In this document: piece after piece, positions 1 through 9,413 of the stretch
Position numbering within the stretch: position 1 is the first letter of the stretch
How the letters are laid out: every line of letters starts with the position of its first letter
Origin: Pantoea piersonii
GTDB lineage: Bacteria > Pseudomonadota > Gammaproteobacteria > Enterobacterales > Enterobacteriaceae
Reading direction: 5' to 3'
NCBI RefSeq assembly: GCF_003612015.1
Contig: NZ_RARB01000001.1
Location: 1-64,000, forward strand
Length of the DNA: 64,000 nt
Program-made: the position numbers and the translations under genes
The notes under the pieces: generated by a model
What the model saw: only the letters and a program-made list of their open reading frames with translations
Told to the model about the DNA's origin: nothing
The model's database searches: none

Positions 1-20
1 TGGTAGCAGCAGTATTCGGT

Positions 21-97
21 GGTGCGGTAGTTCAGTCGGTTAGAATACCGGCCTGTCACGCCGGGGGTCGCGGGTTCGAGTCCCGTCCGCACCGCCA
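21..97 (+). tRNA. aspU: tRNA-Asp (GTC), first copy
   Basis: A 77-nt cloverleaf with encoded CCA: 7-bp acceptor stem, D-arm, anticodon stem ccggc/gccgg around the loop ctgtcac (anticodon GTC), and a T-arm containing ttcgagt. No promoter fits in the 20 bases upstream. In E. coli the tRNA at this place (next to yafD) is the last gene of rrnH, so it is probably co-transcribed with an rRNA operon just outside the window. It is identical to the copy at 7725-7801. Confidence 0.96.
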
Positions 98-108
98 CCT
101 ATACAGAT

Positions 109-141
109 AAGCCCTGACTGAAAAGTCAGGGCTTTTTCTTT
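109..141 (+). terminator. Rho-independent terminator after tRNA-Asp
   Basis: An 11-bp perfect stem (aagccctgact/agtcagggctt), a gaaa tetraloop and a T-rich tail. It lies 12 bases after the tRNA CCA end, where an rrn operon transcript would stop. Confidence 0.9.
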
Positions 142-264
142 TGCCTTAAAAAAACCTTCATTCGCACGCGATGATTCCGACAATTACGCACACCGATTGA
201 AACGCCGGACTAAAATCCCTATAACAGACAGGTGCAACGGGTACGGAAGGAATTGGGCGATAAC

Positions 265-1056
265 GTGCGAAAAAAAACTTATGCAATGCGATATGTCGCG
301 GGTCAGCCGGTCGAGCAGATCTTTCCGCCGGGTGCCATGCTTCATCTCGGTCAGGCGCTGCCTCCAGGTGCGCCGCTGTCGCCTGATGCCCATCTGAAAG
401 TACTGGTCTGGAATATTTTCAAACAGCAACGTGCTGACTGGATGTCTGTATTACAGGGATTCGGCAAAGACGCTCACCTTGTGCTGCTGCAGGAGGCGCA
501 AACTACGCCGGAGCTGGTGCAGTTCGCGACCAGCAACTACCTTGCCGCCGATCAGGTTCCCGCCTTCGTGCTGCCGCAGCACCCCTCTGGCGTGATGACG
601 CTGGCGTCCGCTCACCCGGTCTACTGCTGTCCGCTGCGTGAACGCGAGCCGCTACTGCGTCTGGCTAAATCGGCGCTGGTCACCGCCTATCCATTGCCGA
701 CCGGCGACATGCTGATGGTCGTCAATATTCATGCGGTCAATTTCAGCCTGGGGATCGATGTCTACAGCAAACAGCTGGGGCCGATAGGCGAGCAGATCCT
801 GCACCATAAAGGGCCGGTTATCATGGCGGGCGATTTTAATGCCTGGAGCCGTCAGCGCATCCATGCGCTTTACCGGTTTGCACGCGAAATGGCGCTAAAA
901 GAGGTGCGGTTCACTGACGATCATCGACGTAAGGCGTTTGGCCGTCCCCTGGACTTCGTTTTCTATCGCGAAATGAACGTCAGTAAGGCATCGGTGCTGG
1001 TGACGCGCGCATCGGATCATAATCCGTTACTGGTAGAGTTTAACGCGGCACGCTGA
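265..1056 (+). CDS. yafD: YafD, endonuclease/exonuclease/phosphatase family protein
   Basis: A cytoplasmic protein of the Mg-dependent endonuclease/exonuclease/phosphatase (DNase I-like) fold; its substrate is not established. Family motifs are visible: an early NIF segment with LLQEAQ, then NIHAVNF, AGDFNAW and the C-terminal ASDHNPLL. I chose the GTG start at 265 because the protein then begins (M)[14 protein letters not shown], as E. coli YafD does; an in-frame ATG at 232 would add 11 residues. The gene sits beside the rrn-linked tRNA-Asp as in E. coli and converges on the cyclase gene with only 2 bases between stops. Confidence 0.9.
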   Translation: MRKKTYAMRYVAGQPVEQIFPPGAMLHLGQALPPGAPLSPDAHLKVLVWNIFKQQRADWMSVLQGFGKDAHLVLLQEAQTTPELVQFATSNYLAADQVPAFVLPQHPSGVMTLASAHPVYCCPLREREPLLRLAKSALVTAYPLPTGDMLMVVNIHAVNFSLGIDVYSKQLGPIGEQILHHKGPVIMAGDFNAWSRQRIHALYRFAREMALKEVRFTDDHRRKAFGRPLDFVFYREMNVSKASVLVTRASDHNPLLVEFNAAR

Positions 1057-1058
1057 GG

Positions 1059-1754
1059 TTAATGCTCCAGCAGAGCGATAGCGCGAACCGGTGAAGCGGA
1101 ACCTCGCTCAATGCGCAGCGGCAGCGCGATAAAAGTAAAAGTGGGCGGTAAGCAGGAAAGATTCGCCAGATTTTCAATAATTACCTTATCGCTGCCTAAC
1201 ACCCGCTGATGAACTGGATTCTCTTCGCTGCCGAAAGCATCGATCGACAGCGCATCCGTACCAAACACGCTGACGCCTCTGGCGAGCAACATCTCCGCAC
1301 CTGCGGCAGAGAGCCCCGGCCAGCCGGTTAAAAAGTCTGCCTGTTCAGGACGTCGCGCCCATTTCATATCCCAGCCCGTATGAAAAATAACGATGTCGTC
1401 CTGGACAATAGCGCCATTCTCTCGCTCCCAGCGGGTAATCTCCTCTGTACCAAACGTGGAGCCGGCCGCGACGTTTCGTACGTTAATCAGCACGCCGCGG
1501 CCCATCAGCTGACGCACATCTACCTGCTCGATAGTCTTTCCTTGCGGAATAAAATGAGAAGGGGAGTCGACGTGCGTGCCGCAGTGATCGCCCATCAGCA
1601 GCTGACAGTTATAGTTACCATCTCCACCTGCGTAGCTTTCATTTTCACCGAGCATAAATTTAGGATGTGTCGGCCATACCGGCATCAGCGGTTGATAGAG
1701 ATGGTTTAGCTCAATCACCTTGCTGTTACGTAACGCTGTCCAGAGTGCGGTCAT
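1059..1754 (-). CDS. Cyclase family protein (kynurenine formamidase-like metal hydrolase)
   Basis: A 231-aa member of the cyclase/kynurenine formamidase-type amidohydrolases. The metal-binding signature HCGTHVDSPSHF (family pattern HxGTHxDxPxH) is at about residues 57-68, and a second conserved stretch has IVIFHTGW. The family hydrolyses amide or ester bonds of small carboxylic substrates; the substrate here cannot be read from sequence. Its ATG lies 1 base past the stop of the upstream MFS gene, so the two are almost certainly one operon and may take up and hydrolyse the same compound. It is not part of the E. coli yafD-mltD interval, so it is accessory. Confidence 0.8.
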   Translation of the reverse strand: MTALWTALRNSKVIELNHLYQPLMPVWPTHPKFMLGENESYAGGDGNYNCQLLMGDHCGTHVDSPSHFIPQGKTIEQVDVRQLMGRGVLINVRNVAAGSTFGTEEITRWERENGAIVQDDIVIFHTGWDMKWARRPEQADFLTGWPGLSAAGAEMLLARGVSVFGTDALSIDAFGSEENPVHQRVLGSDKVIIENLANLSCLPPTFTFIALPLRIERGSASPVRAIALLEH

Positions 1755-1755
1755 C

Positions 1756-3090
1756 TTATCCTCGCTTAATTTTTACCGTTTCTTTGATAAGCAGCAGCGG
1801 CAGGCAGGAGAGCAGCAGCACCGCGACAATGACTGCGTAGTGGACACCAAAGCCCCAGCTATGGATGATCCAGCCGCTTACCGGCGCCACCAGGATACCA
1901 GCGATACCTACGGCAAGGCCGATCATCAGGCCCATGCTGGAGGCGGCGGCATGGGGAGCAGAGTCAATCAGCAGCGCATAGGCAACCGGGTAGGGCGAGT
2001 TGCGAAACAGCCCCCAGAAAATCAGGATCGCCCAGGCGAGCGCGGCTGAATGAATAAAAGTGCAGAGCGCGCAGGCGACAATCCAGCCGGCAATAATGAA
2101 ACCCAGCGACGATTTGCGTCCACGTATGTCAGAAAAGCTGCCCCAGAGGATCTGGCCTGCCCAGCCGGTAAGCCCCGATGCGCCGGAAATAATCGCCGCC
2201 GTGGAGAGATCGAGCCCCACCTCACGCGTCAGTTGCAGCGTAAGAAAGTTAGCGATACCCATCTCCGCCCAGGTAAAACCGAATACCAGCGCTATCGCCA
2301 TCTTGCAGTTACGGTTTTTCAGACAGCTGAAAGAGGACGCTAAACCGGATGACTGAGGACGCGGTTCAATGGGCCGTGTAAGACGGTTTTCATCGATCCA
2401 GCGGAACACCTTGCCATGATTCTTTTTGGTGCCGAGCAGCAGCTGCATAACCACGATGCCCAGTCCAATGAGCGGGATAAACAGAAAAGCGTGACGCCAG
2501 TCGCCGAAAGTCAGAATAGCAGCGATCAGAACAGGTCCGATAAACTGCCCCAGCGGAAAGCCGGTATGGTGAACGCCAATGGCGAATCCGCGGTTCTCTT
2601 TCTGCCACCACTCGCCGAGCAGTGCGACGTTGATGGGCTCAGAGCCGCCGGTGCCCATTCCCATAAATACGCGCAGCAGCTGAAAGGCGCCCAGCGTCTT
2701 ACAAAAGGCGGTCGCGACTCCGGAAACGATCTCTACCAGCACCGCCAGACACCAGCTATAGCAGCGGCGATAGCCCGTACCGATATAATCGGACAGCAGC
2801 CCAAACAGCACCGCGCCGGTTAGCGTGCCGATAAAGCTGAGTGAGTTGATCCAGCCGGCCTGCACCTCGCTGATATTGAAGTCTTTCATTATGGCGGGCA
2901 GCAGCGTAGGCAAAATAATACGGTCAATCGAGTTCATCAGTATCGCCAGCGTGGTGATCACCAGCATCCACCACGAAAGCGGATGGGCGCGCGGCAGCCA
3001 ACCGCGTTTGACCGGCGCGTTCCCGGCGTGATTCTCCTCGCCGGACTGCGTTTGTGAGGCTTTTAACTCCTGATCCAGGCTATCGCTCAT
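1756..3090 (-). CDS. MFS transporter
   Basis: A 444-aa major facilitator protein with about 12 hydrophobic segments after a hydrophilic N-terminus of about 35 residues. Features include LLSDYIGTGYRR after the second helix (MFS loop 2-3 motif) and a repeat-like motif SFSDIRGRKSS in the C-terminal half. It most resembles MFS carriers of organic anions or aromatic acids, but the substrate is unknown. It is first in an operon with the cyclase-family hydrolase, so the pair is probably one small catabolic unit. Confidence 0.8.
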   Translation of the reverse strand: MSDSLDQELKASQTQSGEENHAGNAPVKRGWLPRAHPLSWWMLVITTLAILMNSIDRIILPTLLPAIMKDFNISEVQAGWINSLSFIGTLTGAVLFGLLSDYIGTGYRRCYSWCLAVLVEIVSGVATAFCKTLGAFQLLRVFMGMGTGGSEPINVALLGEWWQKENRGFAIGVHHTGFPLGQFIGPVLIAAILTFGDWRHAFLFIPLIGLGIVVMQLLLGTKKNHGKVFRWIDENRLTRPIEPRPQSSGLASSFSCLKNRNCKMAIALVFGFTWAEMGIANFLTLQLTREVGLDLSTAAIISGASGLTGWAGQILWGSFSDIRGRKSSLGFIIAGWIVACALCTFIHSAALAWAILIFWGLFRNSPYPVAYALLIDSAPHAAASSMGLMIGLAVGIAGILVAPVSGWIIHSWGFGVHYAVIVAVLLLSCLPLLLIKETVKIKRG

Positions 3091-3332
3091 AACCTTACCC
3101 TGTAGTGTTGGCCCTGGGGCGAAAGTGACTGCCGCAGTGCGGCATCGGTTATATCTCGCGCAACCACGCCAGAGGTAACAATCTGGCTACACGAAAACAG
3201 GGTTGTTAACATGGCCCGACATCTACTGCCATACAAGTATTTTGTGGTTAATAATTGATCGCCGTCACGCGTTTTAAGTGGTTAGCCTTCAAAAGGTAAG
3301 GCGCAGGAATGGAGAAGAAGAGGGGGCAGAAA
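3091..3332. promoter_or_regulatory. Intergenic region upstream of the MFS/cyclase operon
   Basis: No gene is visible in this stretch, which has a lower GC content than its surroundings. It must hold the leftward promoter of the MFS gene. A short interrupted palindrome, atac-aa-gtat at 3231-3240, could be part of an operator, but it is too short to assign. No transcription-factor gene lies beside it. Confidence 0.4.
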
Positions 3333-3334
3333 TG

Positions 3335-3362
3335 AAAAAAGGCCAACAAATGTTGGCCTTTT
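3335..3362 (-). terminator. Terminator of mltD
   Basis: Inverted repeat aaaaggccaaca / tgttggcctttt with a 2-base loop. Read on the minus strand it ends in a run of T, 8 bases past the mltD stop. It is nearly symmetrical and could also work rightward. Confidence 0.85.
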
Positions 3363-3369
3363 CGACGCA

Positions 3370-4749
3370 TCAGGTATCGGGCGATGCGCTATTATTTACG
3401 AAGAGCGTTAGCCTGTCGCCGGGCTGGATATCTTTCGTGCTGCTCAGGACCGTATTCCAGCGCATCACATCTTTGATATCGACGCCGTGGCGCCTTGCAA
3501 TACTGGCAAGAGAATCACCTTTACGCACGCGATAGGTGATGCTGTTGCTATTATCAGCCAGGCTAGTGCCGCTGTCGCCGACGGTCAGCGTCTGACCGGG
3601 ACGAATGTTGCCGCCCTGCAAATTGTTCTGCTGCTTCAGCGTAGCTACGCTGACGCCCAGTTTGCTTGCGATACCAGAAAGGGTATCGCCGCTGCGCACT
3701 TTATAGCTGCTGCCCGACGCGCTGTTTTTCGCCAGCTGGGTCGGCTGCACCGCTGCGATGTCGCCAGAAGCGAGCGAATTACGTAGCTGCGCGACATGGG
3801 ACTTAGGCACTAAAATGTACTGCGGTCCGTTTGGCGCGGTTGCCCCTTTTTTATAGCCGGTATTGAAGCTCTTGAGCTTACTGAGCGACATACCCGCCAT
3901 TTCGGCAGCCTGGGTCAACTGCATCTGCTGACCGACTTCGACGCGCGCCAGCGCGCGGCTTTCGTCAGGCGTCGGCAGTTTAATGCCGTAGCGCTTGTTG
4001 TTCTTAAGCAGATCGCTTAAGGCCAGCATTTTAGGTACGTAGACCGTGGTTTCGCGCGGCAGGGATAAACTCCAGAAATCGGTGGGCTTTCCGCGCGCCT
4101 TATTCTGTTTTATCGCCTTCAGCACACGTCCTTCACCGCTGTTATAAGCCGCGACGGTCAGTAACCAGTCGCCGTCGAACATCTTGTTAAGACGTTGCAT
4201 CATATCCAGCGCAACCTTGGTCGAGGCCACGACATCGCGGCGCCCGTCGTACCACTGGTTTTGTTTCAAACCATAGTTTTTGCCCGTTGTTGCAACGATC
4301 TGCCAGATGCCGGCGGCATTGGCTGATGAGGTTGCATGGGGGTCAAAAGCGCTCTCCACTATGGGTAGCAGTACCAGTTCCATCGGCATCTTACGTTTAT
4401 GTATCTGCTCGACTATCCAGTACATGTACGGCTCTGCCCGTAATGTTACATCGTGGAGATAGCTCTTATTTTTTAAGTACTTTTGTTTTTGTTCGCGGAT
4501 CCGGCTGTTTTCCGGAATCCCCATCTTCAACTCGTCACTAATGAAACTCCAGAGATCGCTATCTTCTGCGAGGCCAGTTCCATCTTCCTGCCATCGCGGC
4601 GACAACATTCGATCACCGTACTTTCCATTTTCACCTTGACCAGCTGAAGACAGACTCTGGGCATGCTGTTCGGGGATATTGGCGTCATTCCTTGATGCCT
4701 GACATCCCACCAGCAAGACCGAGGCGAGTAATATCGCTTTAGCCTTCAT
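3370..4749 (-). CDS. mltD: Membrane-bound lytic murein transglycosylase D
   Basis: A 459-aa outer-membrane lipoprotein that cleaves peptidoglycan glycan strands non-hydrolytically. It has a lipoprotein signal peptide with lipobox LVGC (Cys16). The transglycosylase domain at about 105-230 carries the catalytic-Glu motif PIVESAFDP followed by AAGIWQ. Two LysM repeats (about 345-390 and 402-446, each starting YKVRSGDTLS or YRVRKGDSLA) bind glycan. Length and architecture match E. coli MltD. It lies upstream of gloB on the same strand, in the E. coli order. Confidence 0.95.
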   Translation of the reverse strand: MKAKAILLASVLLVGCQASRNDANIPEQHAQSLSSAGQGENGKYGDRMLSPRWQEDGTGLAEDSDLWSFISDELKMGIPENSRIREQKQKYLKNKSYLHDVTLRAEPYMYWIVEQIHKRKMPMELVLLPIVESAFDPHATSSANAAGIWQIVATTGKNYGLKQNQWYDGRRDVVASTKVALDMMQRLNKMFDGDWLLTVAAYNSGEGRVLKAIKQNKARGKPTDFWSLSLPRETTVYVPKMLALSDLLKNNKRYGIKLPTPDESRALARVEVGQQMQLTQAAEMAGMSLSKLKSFNTGYKKGATAPNGPQYILVPKSHVAQLRNSLASGDIAAVQPTQLAKNSASGSSYKVRSGDTLSGIASKLGVSVATLKQQNNLQGGNIRPGQTLTVGDSGTSLADNSNSITYRVRKGDSLASIARRHGVDIKDVMRWNTVLSSTKDIQPGDRLTLFVNNSASPDT

Positions 4750-4820
4750 GTGTGTGTCAATAGTTCGCTTAAAAGACGAGCAACTATACGTGACGCCCTG
4801 TCACAACACAACCCGAAAAA

Positions 4821-5576
4821 TCAAAACTTGTCTTTCTTCTCACGTAAAAGGGCGAATGTGTCCCATATGTGCCCGGGTGTTAAATTTATGTTTAATGCTC
4901 TTTGTAAATCAGGGTCTTGCGTTCGAAGAAATAAATTTATTTGCCGTTCGTGCGCCAGTTTTGTGGGCAAAGTAATGCCGTTTTTGGCGCGTAAGTCCTT
5001 AATTTTCTGATATTCGGCCATAATTTGCGGGTCATGAGGCAGAATAGCCGCAGCAAACTTCAAATTAGATAAAGTGTACTCATGCGCGCAGCAAACAAGG
5101 GTGTCGCCGGGAAGCTGATCAAGCTTTTGAAAAGACTCATACATTTGCTCAGCCGTGCCTTCAAAAAGACGGCCGCATCCGCCGGAAAACATGGTGTCTC
5201 CACAAAAAAGATAAGGCGAACTGTAATATGAGATATGTCCTAAAGTATGACCAGGGGTATGGATGACGGTGAACGTCAACCCCAGCAGCTCAACCGTATC
5301 GCCTTCGCTCACTATCCTGGTCGCGCCTTTATCTTCTGTTTCCTGTGGACCGAAAACCTCAAGGCCGGGGAATTTTTCCAGCAGCGCCTGTACGCCGCCG
5401 ACATGATCGTGATGATGGTGAGTCAATAAAATCGCGACGGGTTTCCAGCGGTTCGCGTACACTTTCTCCAGCACAGGTTGCGCTTCGCCAGGATCGACAA
5501 TCAGGCAGTTGCCCGCGTCGTCATTCAGCGTCCAGATGTAGTTATCCTGCAGCGCAGGAATACTGGTAAGATTCAT
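4821..5576 (-). CDS. gloB: Hydroxyacylglutathione hydrolase (glyoxalase II)
   Basis: A 251-aa metallo-beta-lactamase-fold enzyme that hydrolyses S-D-lactoylglutathione to D-lactate and glutathione, completing methylglyoxal detoxification in the cytoplasm. The binuclear metal motif [10 protein letters not shown] is at residues 52-61, with further ligand motifs TPGHTLGH and CCAHEYT. I set the start at 5576 ([15 protein letters not shown], preceded by agaggtg); a longer in-frame reading would overlap the divergent yafS. The 42-base gap to yafS must hold both promoters. Confidence 0.96.
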   Translation of the reverse strand: MNLTSIPALQDNYIWTLNDDAGNCLIVDPGEAQPVLEKVYANRWKPVAILLTHHHHDHVGGVQALLEKFPGLEVFGPQETEDKGATRIVSEGDTVELLGLTFTVIHTPGHTLGHISYYSSPYLFCGDTMFSGGCGRLFEGTAEQMYESFQKLDQLPGDTLVCCAHEYTLSNLKFAAAILPHDPQIMAEYQKIKDLRAKNGITLPTKLAHERQINLFLRTQDPDLQRALNINLTPGHIWDTFALLREKKDKF

Positions 5577-5618
5577 AATCACCTCTCGCAGGCCGTTAGA
5601 AAAGGAAGATGGTAAAGC

Positions 5619-6356
5619 ATGAAGCGCGCTAAAACACGCCAGATTCTGACTGCGCCGCACTCATGGCGTGATATGCCATGGGGAGACTATTTTCGCGACG
5701 CGCTGACTCAGCAACTACAGCCTTACCTTGGAAAGCTTTATGGCTTTCATATGCTTAAGATTGGCAACCTTAGTGCAGAAATCAACACCGAGCACTGCGC
5801 TATTTCACATCAGGTCAATGTCGGCAGCGAAGGCGAACTGCTGCAGGTGCTGGCGCAGCCGACTCAGCTACCCTTTGAGTCTAAATCTATTGATGCCTGT
5901 CTGCTGGCGCATACGCTGGCGTGGAGTCAGGACCCGCATCGGGTGCTACGCGAAGTGGATCGCGTGCTGATTGACGACGGCTGGATGATTATTAGCGGCT
6001 TTAATCCCTTCTCGCTGCTGGGCGTCAGTAAAGTACTGCCTGGCATCCAGCGCAAAGCGCCGTGGAGCGGACGTATGTTCAGTCAGATGCGGCTGCTTGA
6101 CTGGCTGAGCCTGCTTAATTATGAAGTGGTATTCCGCACCCGCTTTCAGGTGGTGCCCTGGCATCGACAGGGCGGCAAGGTGATCAGCGCGCATCTGCCT
6201 GCGCTGGGCTGCCTCAATATCGTCGTGGCGCGCAAGCGCACCTTCCCGCTGACGCCGACGAAAGCGAAAAAAGCACTCTCTAATGCGCAGCTACGCCCGG
6301 CGGTTAACGCCACGCGGCAGTTCCGCGCGGCGAAGGATCAGGATTCGACCTTATAG
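5619..6356 (+). CDS. yafS: YafS, class I SAM-dependent methyltransferase
   Basis: A 245-aa putative methyltransferase of unassigned substrate. It has a Rossmann-type core: [10 protein letters not shown] in the SAM-binding region, then the [26 protein letters not shown] stretch typical of Methyltransf_11 proteins. It is divergent from gloB as in E. coli, and its last 19 bases overlap the convergent rnhA 3' end. The basic, disordered C-terminal tail (about residues 205-245) looks poorly conserved. Confidence 0.88.
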   Translation: MKRAKTRQILTAPHSWRDMPWGDYFRDALTQQLQPYLGKLYGFHMLKIGNLSAEINTEHCAISHQVNVGSEGELLQVLAQPTQLPFESKSIDACLLAHTLAWSQDPHRVLREVDRVLIDDGWMIISGFNPFSLLGVSKVLPGIQRKAPWSGRMFSQMRLLDWLSLLNYEVVFRTRFQVVPWHRQGGKVISAHLPALGCLNIVVARKRTFPLTPTKAKKALSNAQLRPAVNATRQFRAAKDQDSTL

Positions 6357-6805
6357 CCGATATCCTCTGACTGCGGACGCGACGCCGCGCTGCGCGCCAG
6401 CTCGTCGCAGCGTTCGTTCTCCGGATGGCCGGCATGGCCTTTGACCCACTCCCACTCGATCTCATGCCCGGCCAGCGCGCTGTCGAGGCGCTGCCAGAGA
6501 TCGACGTTTTTCACCGGTTTTTTCTCTGCGGTTTTCCAGCCGCGCTTTTTCCAGTTATGGATCCAGCTGGTGATACCCTGGCGCACATACTGGCTGTCGG
6601 TGCTCAAGACCACGTGACAGGGCTCTTTCAGCGCTTCCAGCGCCACAATCGCCGCCATCAGCTCCATACGATTATTGGTGGTGAGCCGGTAACCGGCGCT
6701 GAACAGTTTTTCGTGCTGACCGTAGCGCAAAATCGCGCCGTAGCCGCCGGGGCCTGGATTGCCAAGGCAGGATCCGTCGGTGAATATTTCTACCTTCTTG
6801 CGCAT
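6338..6805 (-). CDS. rnhA: Ribonuclease HI
   Basis: A 155-aa enzyme that degrades the RNA strand of RNA-DNA hybrids (R-loops, primers). All catalytic residues are at their E. coli positions: D10 (FTDGSC), E48 (NRMEL), D70 (STDSQ), H124 and D134 (ERCDE). The start at 6805 gives exactly the E. coli length. A much longer open frame continues upstream on this strand but is only the antisense of dnaQ. It is divergent from dnaQ across 54 bases, the classic rnhA/dnaQ overlapping-promoter arrangement. Confidence 0.98.
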   Translation of the reverse strand: MRKKVEIFTDGSCLGNPGPGGYGAILRYGQHEKLFSAGYRLTTNNRMELMAAIVALEALKEPCHVVLSTDSQYVRQGITSWIHNWKKRGWKTAEKKPVKNVDLWQRLDSALAGHEIEWEWVKGHAGHPENERCDELARSAASRPQSEDIGYKVES

Positions 6806-6859
6806 CTCTGGTAGACTTCCTTCTGATAAAAACGCCAAGTCTGACATAAAACGAATCCT

Positions 6860-7591
6860 ATGAGCACTGCAAATAACCGCCAGATCGTTCTCGATACTGA
6901 AACCACCGGCATGAACATGATCGGTGTCCATTACGAAGGTCACCGCATCATTGAAATTGGTGCGGTAGAGGTGGTTAACCGTCGCCTGACCGGCAATAAC
7001 TTCCATATCTATCTGCGCCCCGATCGGCTGGTGGACCCGGAAGCGTTCGGCGTGCACGGCATTGCGGATGAGTTTCTCGCCGATAAGCCGACCTTTGCTG
7101 AGGTAGCGGACGAATTCCTCGACTATATTCGCGGCGCCGAGCTGGTGATCCATAACGCGTCGTTTGATATCGGCTTTATGGACTATGAGTTTTCCATGCT
7201 GAACCGCGGCATTGGGAAAACAGAAACCTTCTGCCGGATCACCGACAGCCTGGCGATGGCGCGCAAGATGTTCCCGGGCAAGCGCAACAGCCTGGATGCG
7301 CTCTGCTCGCGCTATGAGATCGACAACAGCAAGCGTACGCTGCACGGCGCATTGCTCGACTCCGAAATCCTGGCGGAAGTCTTCCTGGCGATGACGGGCG
7401 GCCAGACCTTGCTGGCGTTCTCGCAGGAAGGGGATGGCGCGCAACAGAACGAGAGCGAAACCATTCAGCGCATCGTGCGTCCCGCTTCGGCGCTGCGCGT
7501 AGTGGCGGCGTCGGATGAAGAGGTGATGGCGCATGAGTCGCGGCTCGATCTGGTGATGAAAAAAGGCGGAAGCTGCCTGTGGCGCGGTTAA
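6860..7591 (+). CDS. dnaQ: DNA polymerase III epsilon subunit (3'-5' proofreading exonuclease)
   Basis: A 243-aa proofreading subunit of the replicative polymerase core, the same length as E. coli DnaQ. The exonuclease domain occupies about residues 1-180, with ExoI motif LDTETTG (D12, E14), ExoII around [12 protein letters not shown] (D103) and ExoIIIe [12 protein letters not shown] (H162, D167). The C-terminal tail that binds the alpha subunit ends in GGSCLWRG. It precedes tRNA-Asp as in E. coli. Confidence 0.98.
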   Translation: MSTANNRQIVLDTETTGMNMIGVHYEGHRIIEIGAVEVVNRRLTGNNFHIYLRPDRLVDPEAFGVHGIADEFLADKPTFAEVADEFLDYIRGAELVIHNASFDIGFMDYEFSMLNRGIGKTETFCRITDSLAMARKMFPGKRNSLDALCSRYEIDNSKRTLHGALLDSEILAEVFLAMTGGQTLLAFSQEGDGAQQNESETIQRIVRPASALRVVAASDEEVMAHESRLDLVMKKGGSCLWRG

Positions 7592-7665
7592 CAAGGGCGT
7601 TTCGCCGGTTAAATCAGCGTTAAGCGTAAAAAAACAGCAAACGCGTCGCGCGGCGATAAAAAGCG

Positions 7666-7694
7666 TTGACGGGGTTACGAGGGGCCATTAATAT
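7666..7694 (+). promoter_or_regulatory. Sigma-70 promoter of the second tRNA-Asp
   Basis: A -35 box TTGACG (7666-7671) and a -10 box TAATAT (7689-7694) are separated by 17 bases. A GC-rich discriminator (gcgcctcg) follows. Strong boxes plus a GC discriminator are typical of stringently controlled stable-RNA promoters. The tRNA begins about 30 bases downstream. Confidence 0.82.
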
Positions 7695-7724
7695 GCGCCT
7701 CGTTCCCGACGGGGAACACAGCGC

Positions 7725-7801
7725 GGTGCGGTAGTTCAGTCGGTTAGAATACCGGCCTGTCACGCCGGGGGTCGCGGGTTCGAGTCCCGTCCGCACCGCC
7801 A
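7725..7801 (+). tRNA. aspV: tRNA-Asp (GTC), second copy
   Basis: Identical over all 77 bases to the copy at 21-97, including the GTC anticodon and encoded CCA. Its position after dnaQ matches aspV of E. coli, a known insertion hot spot in enterobacteria. Here a 20-kb accessory region follows it. Confidence 0.97.
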
Positions 7802-7810
7802 ACTCTTCAG

Positions 7811-7844
7811 AAAGGCCGATTCAGCAATGAATCGGCCTTTTGCT
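7811..7844 (+). terminator. Terminator of tRNA-Asp
   Basis: A 13-bp stem (aaaggccgattca/tgaatcggccttt) with a gcaa loop followed by T-rich sequence. It begins 9 bases after the tRNA. The T-rich tail works rightward; the leading A run may also let it serve the leftward permease gene. Confidence 0.88.
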
Positions 7845-7862
7845 TTTCTGACGTTTCAATCC

Positions 7863-9359
7863 TTACTCTTTCTGCATTGCGATACCGCCGGCGAAAGGCT
7901 TCACCGCGCCCGCTTCACGCTCGTTGCGCGCCAGATAGCGATAGCATCCGCCGCCCAGCGCCGCGCCGATAAACCAGCTAAAGCTGGCGACCTCATGCAA
8001 CGCTGGCACAAAGCTAATGATGAGGCCGATGCCGACCGACGGCAGCAGCGCAGCGATCGCTTTCGGGTTAAAGCCGCCGCGATACCAGTAGCGGCCCTGC
8101 GGCGTCGCATCGAAGAGGTCGTCGACAGAGACGCGGCTGCGTTTAATCAGATAGAAATCCGCCAGCAGAATGCCAAACAGCGGCCCGATAAAGGCGCCCA
8201 GAACGTCGAGGGTATAGTGGATCAGCTCCGGCGACTGGAACAGGTTCCACGGCGTCAGCAGCACGGAGCCGACCGCGGCGATCATGCCGCCGGTGCGGAA
8301 ACTGATTTTCTGCGGCGAGCAGTTAGAGAAATCGAATGCGGGCGACACGAAGTTCGCTACGATATTGATGCCGATAGTCGCGGCGATCATGGTCAGCAGG
8401 CCGATAGCCACCGCCACATCGTTGCCAACCATGCTGACGGTCTCAATCGGATCGGTGATCATTTTGCCGAACAGTGACTGGGTGCCAGAGACGATAACCA
8501 CCGTCACCACGGAGAAGAGTAAAAAGTTAAAGGGCAGGCCCCAGCGGTTGCCGCGGCGAATTTCGCCCATGTTTTTGCCGTAGCGCGCGAAGTCGCCAAA
8601 ATTAAGCAGCGGCCCGGAAAAGTAGGAGACGACCAGCGCGGTGGCGGTAATCATCTGCCAGCCCTGTTCGCCTGCGCTCAGCGACTTGCTCGACAGCGTA
8701 AAAGAGATACCGTCAAAGCCGATCTTGTATACAATCCAGCCCGCCAGCGCCACCATCACCACATAGACGGCAGGGCCTGCCACATCAATAAAGCGCTTAA
8801 TAGCGTTCATGCCGTGCCAGAACACCATCGCCTGTAAAAGCCACATCACGCTGAAGCAGCACCAGCCGAGCAGCGACAGGCCCAGCCAGCTGGCGTGGGT
8901 CATGGACGCCAGCGTAGGAAAGAATTTCAGCAGTACCAGCATCAGCGCATTGGCCGCCAGCCAGGTCTGAATACCGTACCAGGCGAAAGCGATCAGTCCG
9001 CGGATCACCGCCGGTATATTCGCACCGAAAACGCCAAACGCCTGACGACAGATAACCGCATAGGGCACGCCCGCCATCTGGCTCGGCTTCGCCACCAGAT
9101 TCGCGCACAGCTGCACGATGCAGATCCCCGCCAGCAGGCAAATCAGCACCTGCCAGCTCGCCAGACCAAGCGTAAAAAAGCTGGCGGCGACAACATAGCC
9201 GCCCATGCTGTGCACATCCGACATCCAGAAAGAGAAGATGTTGTACCACGTCCAGCTCTGATGGCGCGTCGGCGCCAGATCCTCGTTGGTGAGGCGTGGA
9301 CTGTAGCGCGCGTGGGCATCAGCAGCCGACGCAGAAGAATTTTTTCGAGAGTTTGGCAT
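7863..9359 (-). CDS. hpxC: NCS1-family nucleobase:cation symporter, probable allantoin permease
   Basis: A 498-aa inner-membrane carrier with about 12 hydrophobic segments. It shows NCS1 traits: the early helix-1 region FSFWMSDVHSMGGYVVAASFF, and GVPYAVICRQAFGVFGANIPAVIRGLIAFAWYG (substrate-site region) in the next part. The family imports purines, hydantoins or allantoin. It is divergent from the GntR-allantoin racemase-allantoinase operon, the same partnership as hpxC with hpxSAB in Klebsiella, so allantoin is the likely substrate. Other hydantoins cannot be excluded. Confidence 0.82.
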   Translation of the reverse strand: MPNSRKNSSASAADAHARYSPRLTNEDLAPTRHQSWTWYNIFSFWMSDVHSMGGYVVAASFFTLGLASWQVLICLLAGICIVQLCANLVAKPSQMAGVPYAVICRQAFGVFGANIPAVIRGLIAFAWYGIQTWLAANALMLVLLKFFPTLASMTHASWLGLSLLGWCCFSVMWLLQAMVFWHGMNAIKRFIDVAGPAVYVVMVALAGWIVYKIGFDGISFTLSSKSLSAGEQGWQMITATALVVSYFSGPLLNFGDFARYGKNMGEIRRGNRWGLPFNFLLFSVVTVVIVSGTQSLFGKMITDPIETVSMVGNDVAVAIGLLTMIAATIGINIVANFVSPAFDFSNCSPQKISFRTGGMIAAVGSVLLTPWNLFQSPELIHYTLDVLGAFIGPLFGILLADFYLIKRSRVSVDDLFDATPQGRYWYRGGFNPKAIAALLPSVGIGLIISFVPALHEVASFSWFIGAALGGGCYRYLARNEREAGAVKPFAGGIAMQKE

Positions 9360-9413
9360 GAAACCTGCTCCTTTTAACGACGTTTATTGGTCATAGCAAC
9401 GTAAAAGGCTGTT

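Noticed and set aside
1-20. End of a 5S rRNA gene before the first tRNA
   Set aside because: The 20 bases available do not match the 3' end of 5S rRNA; an rRNA operon is inferred only from synteny.
3221-3240. Short palindrome atac-aa-gtat upstream of the MFS gene as an operator for the GntR regulator at 9504
   Set aside because: It lacks the continuous GTATAC core of the candidate GntR operator, and four-base half-sites are expected by chance.
6338-7594. A 418-codon open frame on the minus strand covering rnhA and all of dnaQ's antisense
   Set aside because: Only the last 155 codons encode RNase HI with the family start. The rest is the antisense of dnaQ, a codon-bias artefact of GC-rich DNA.
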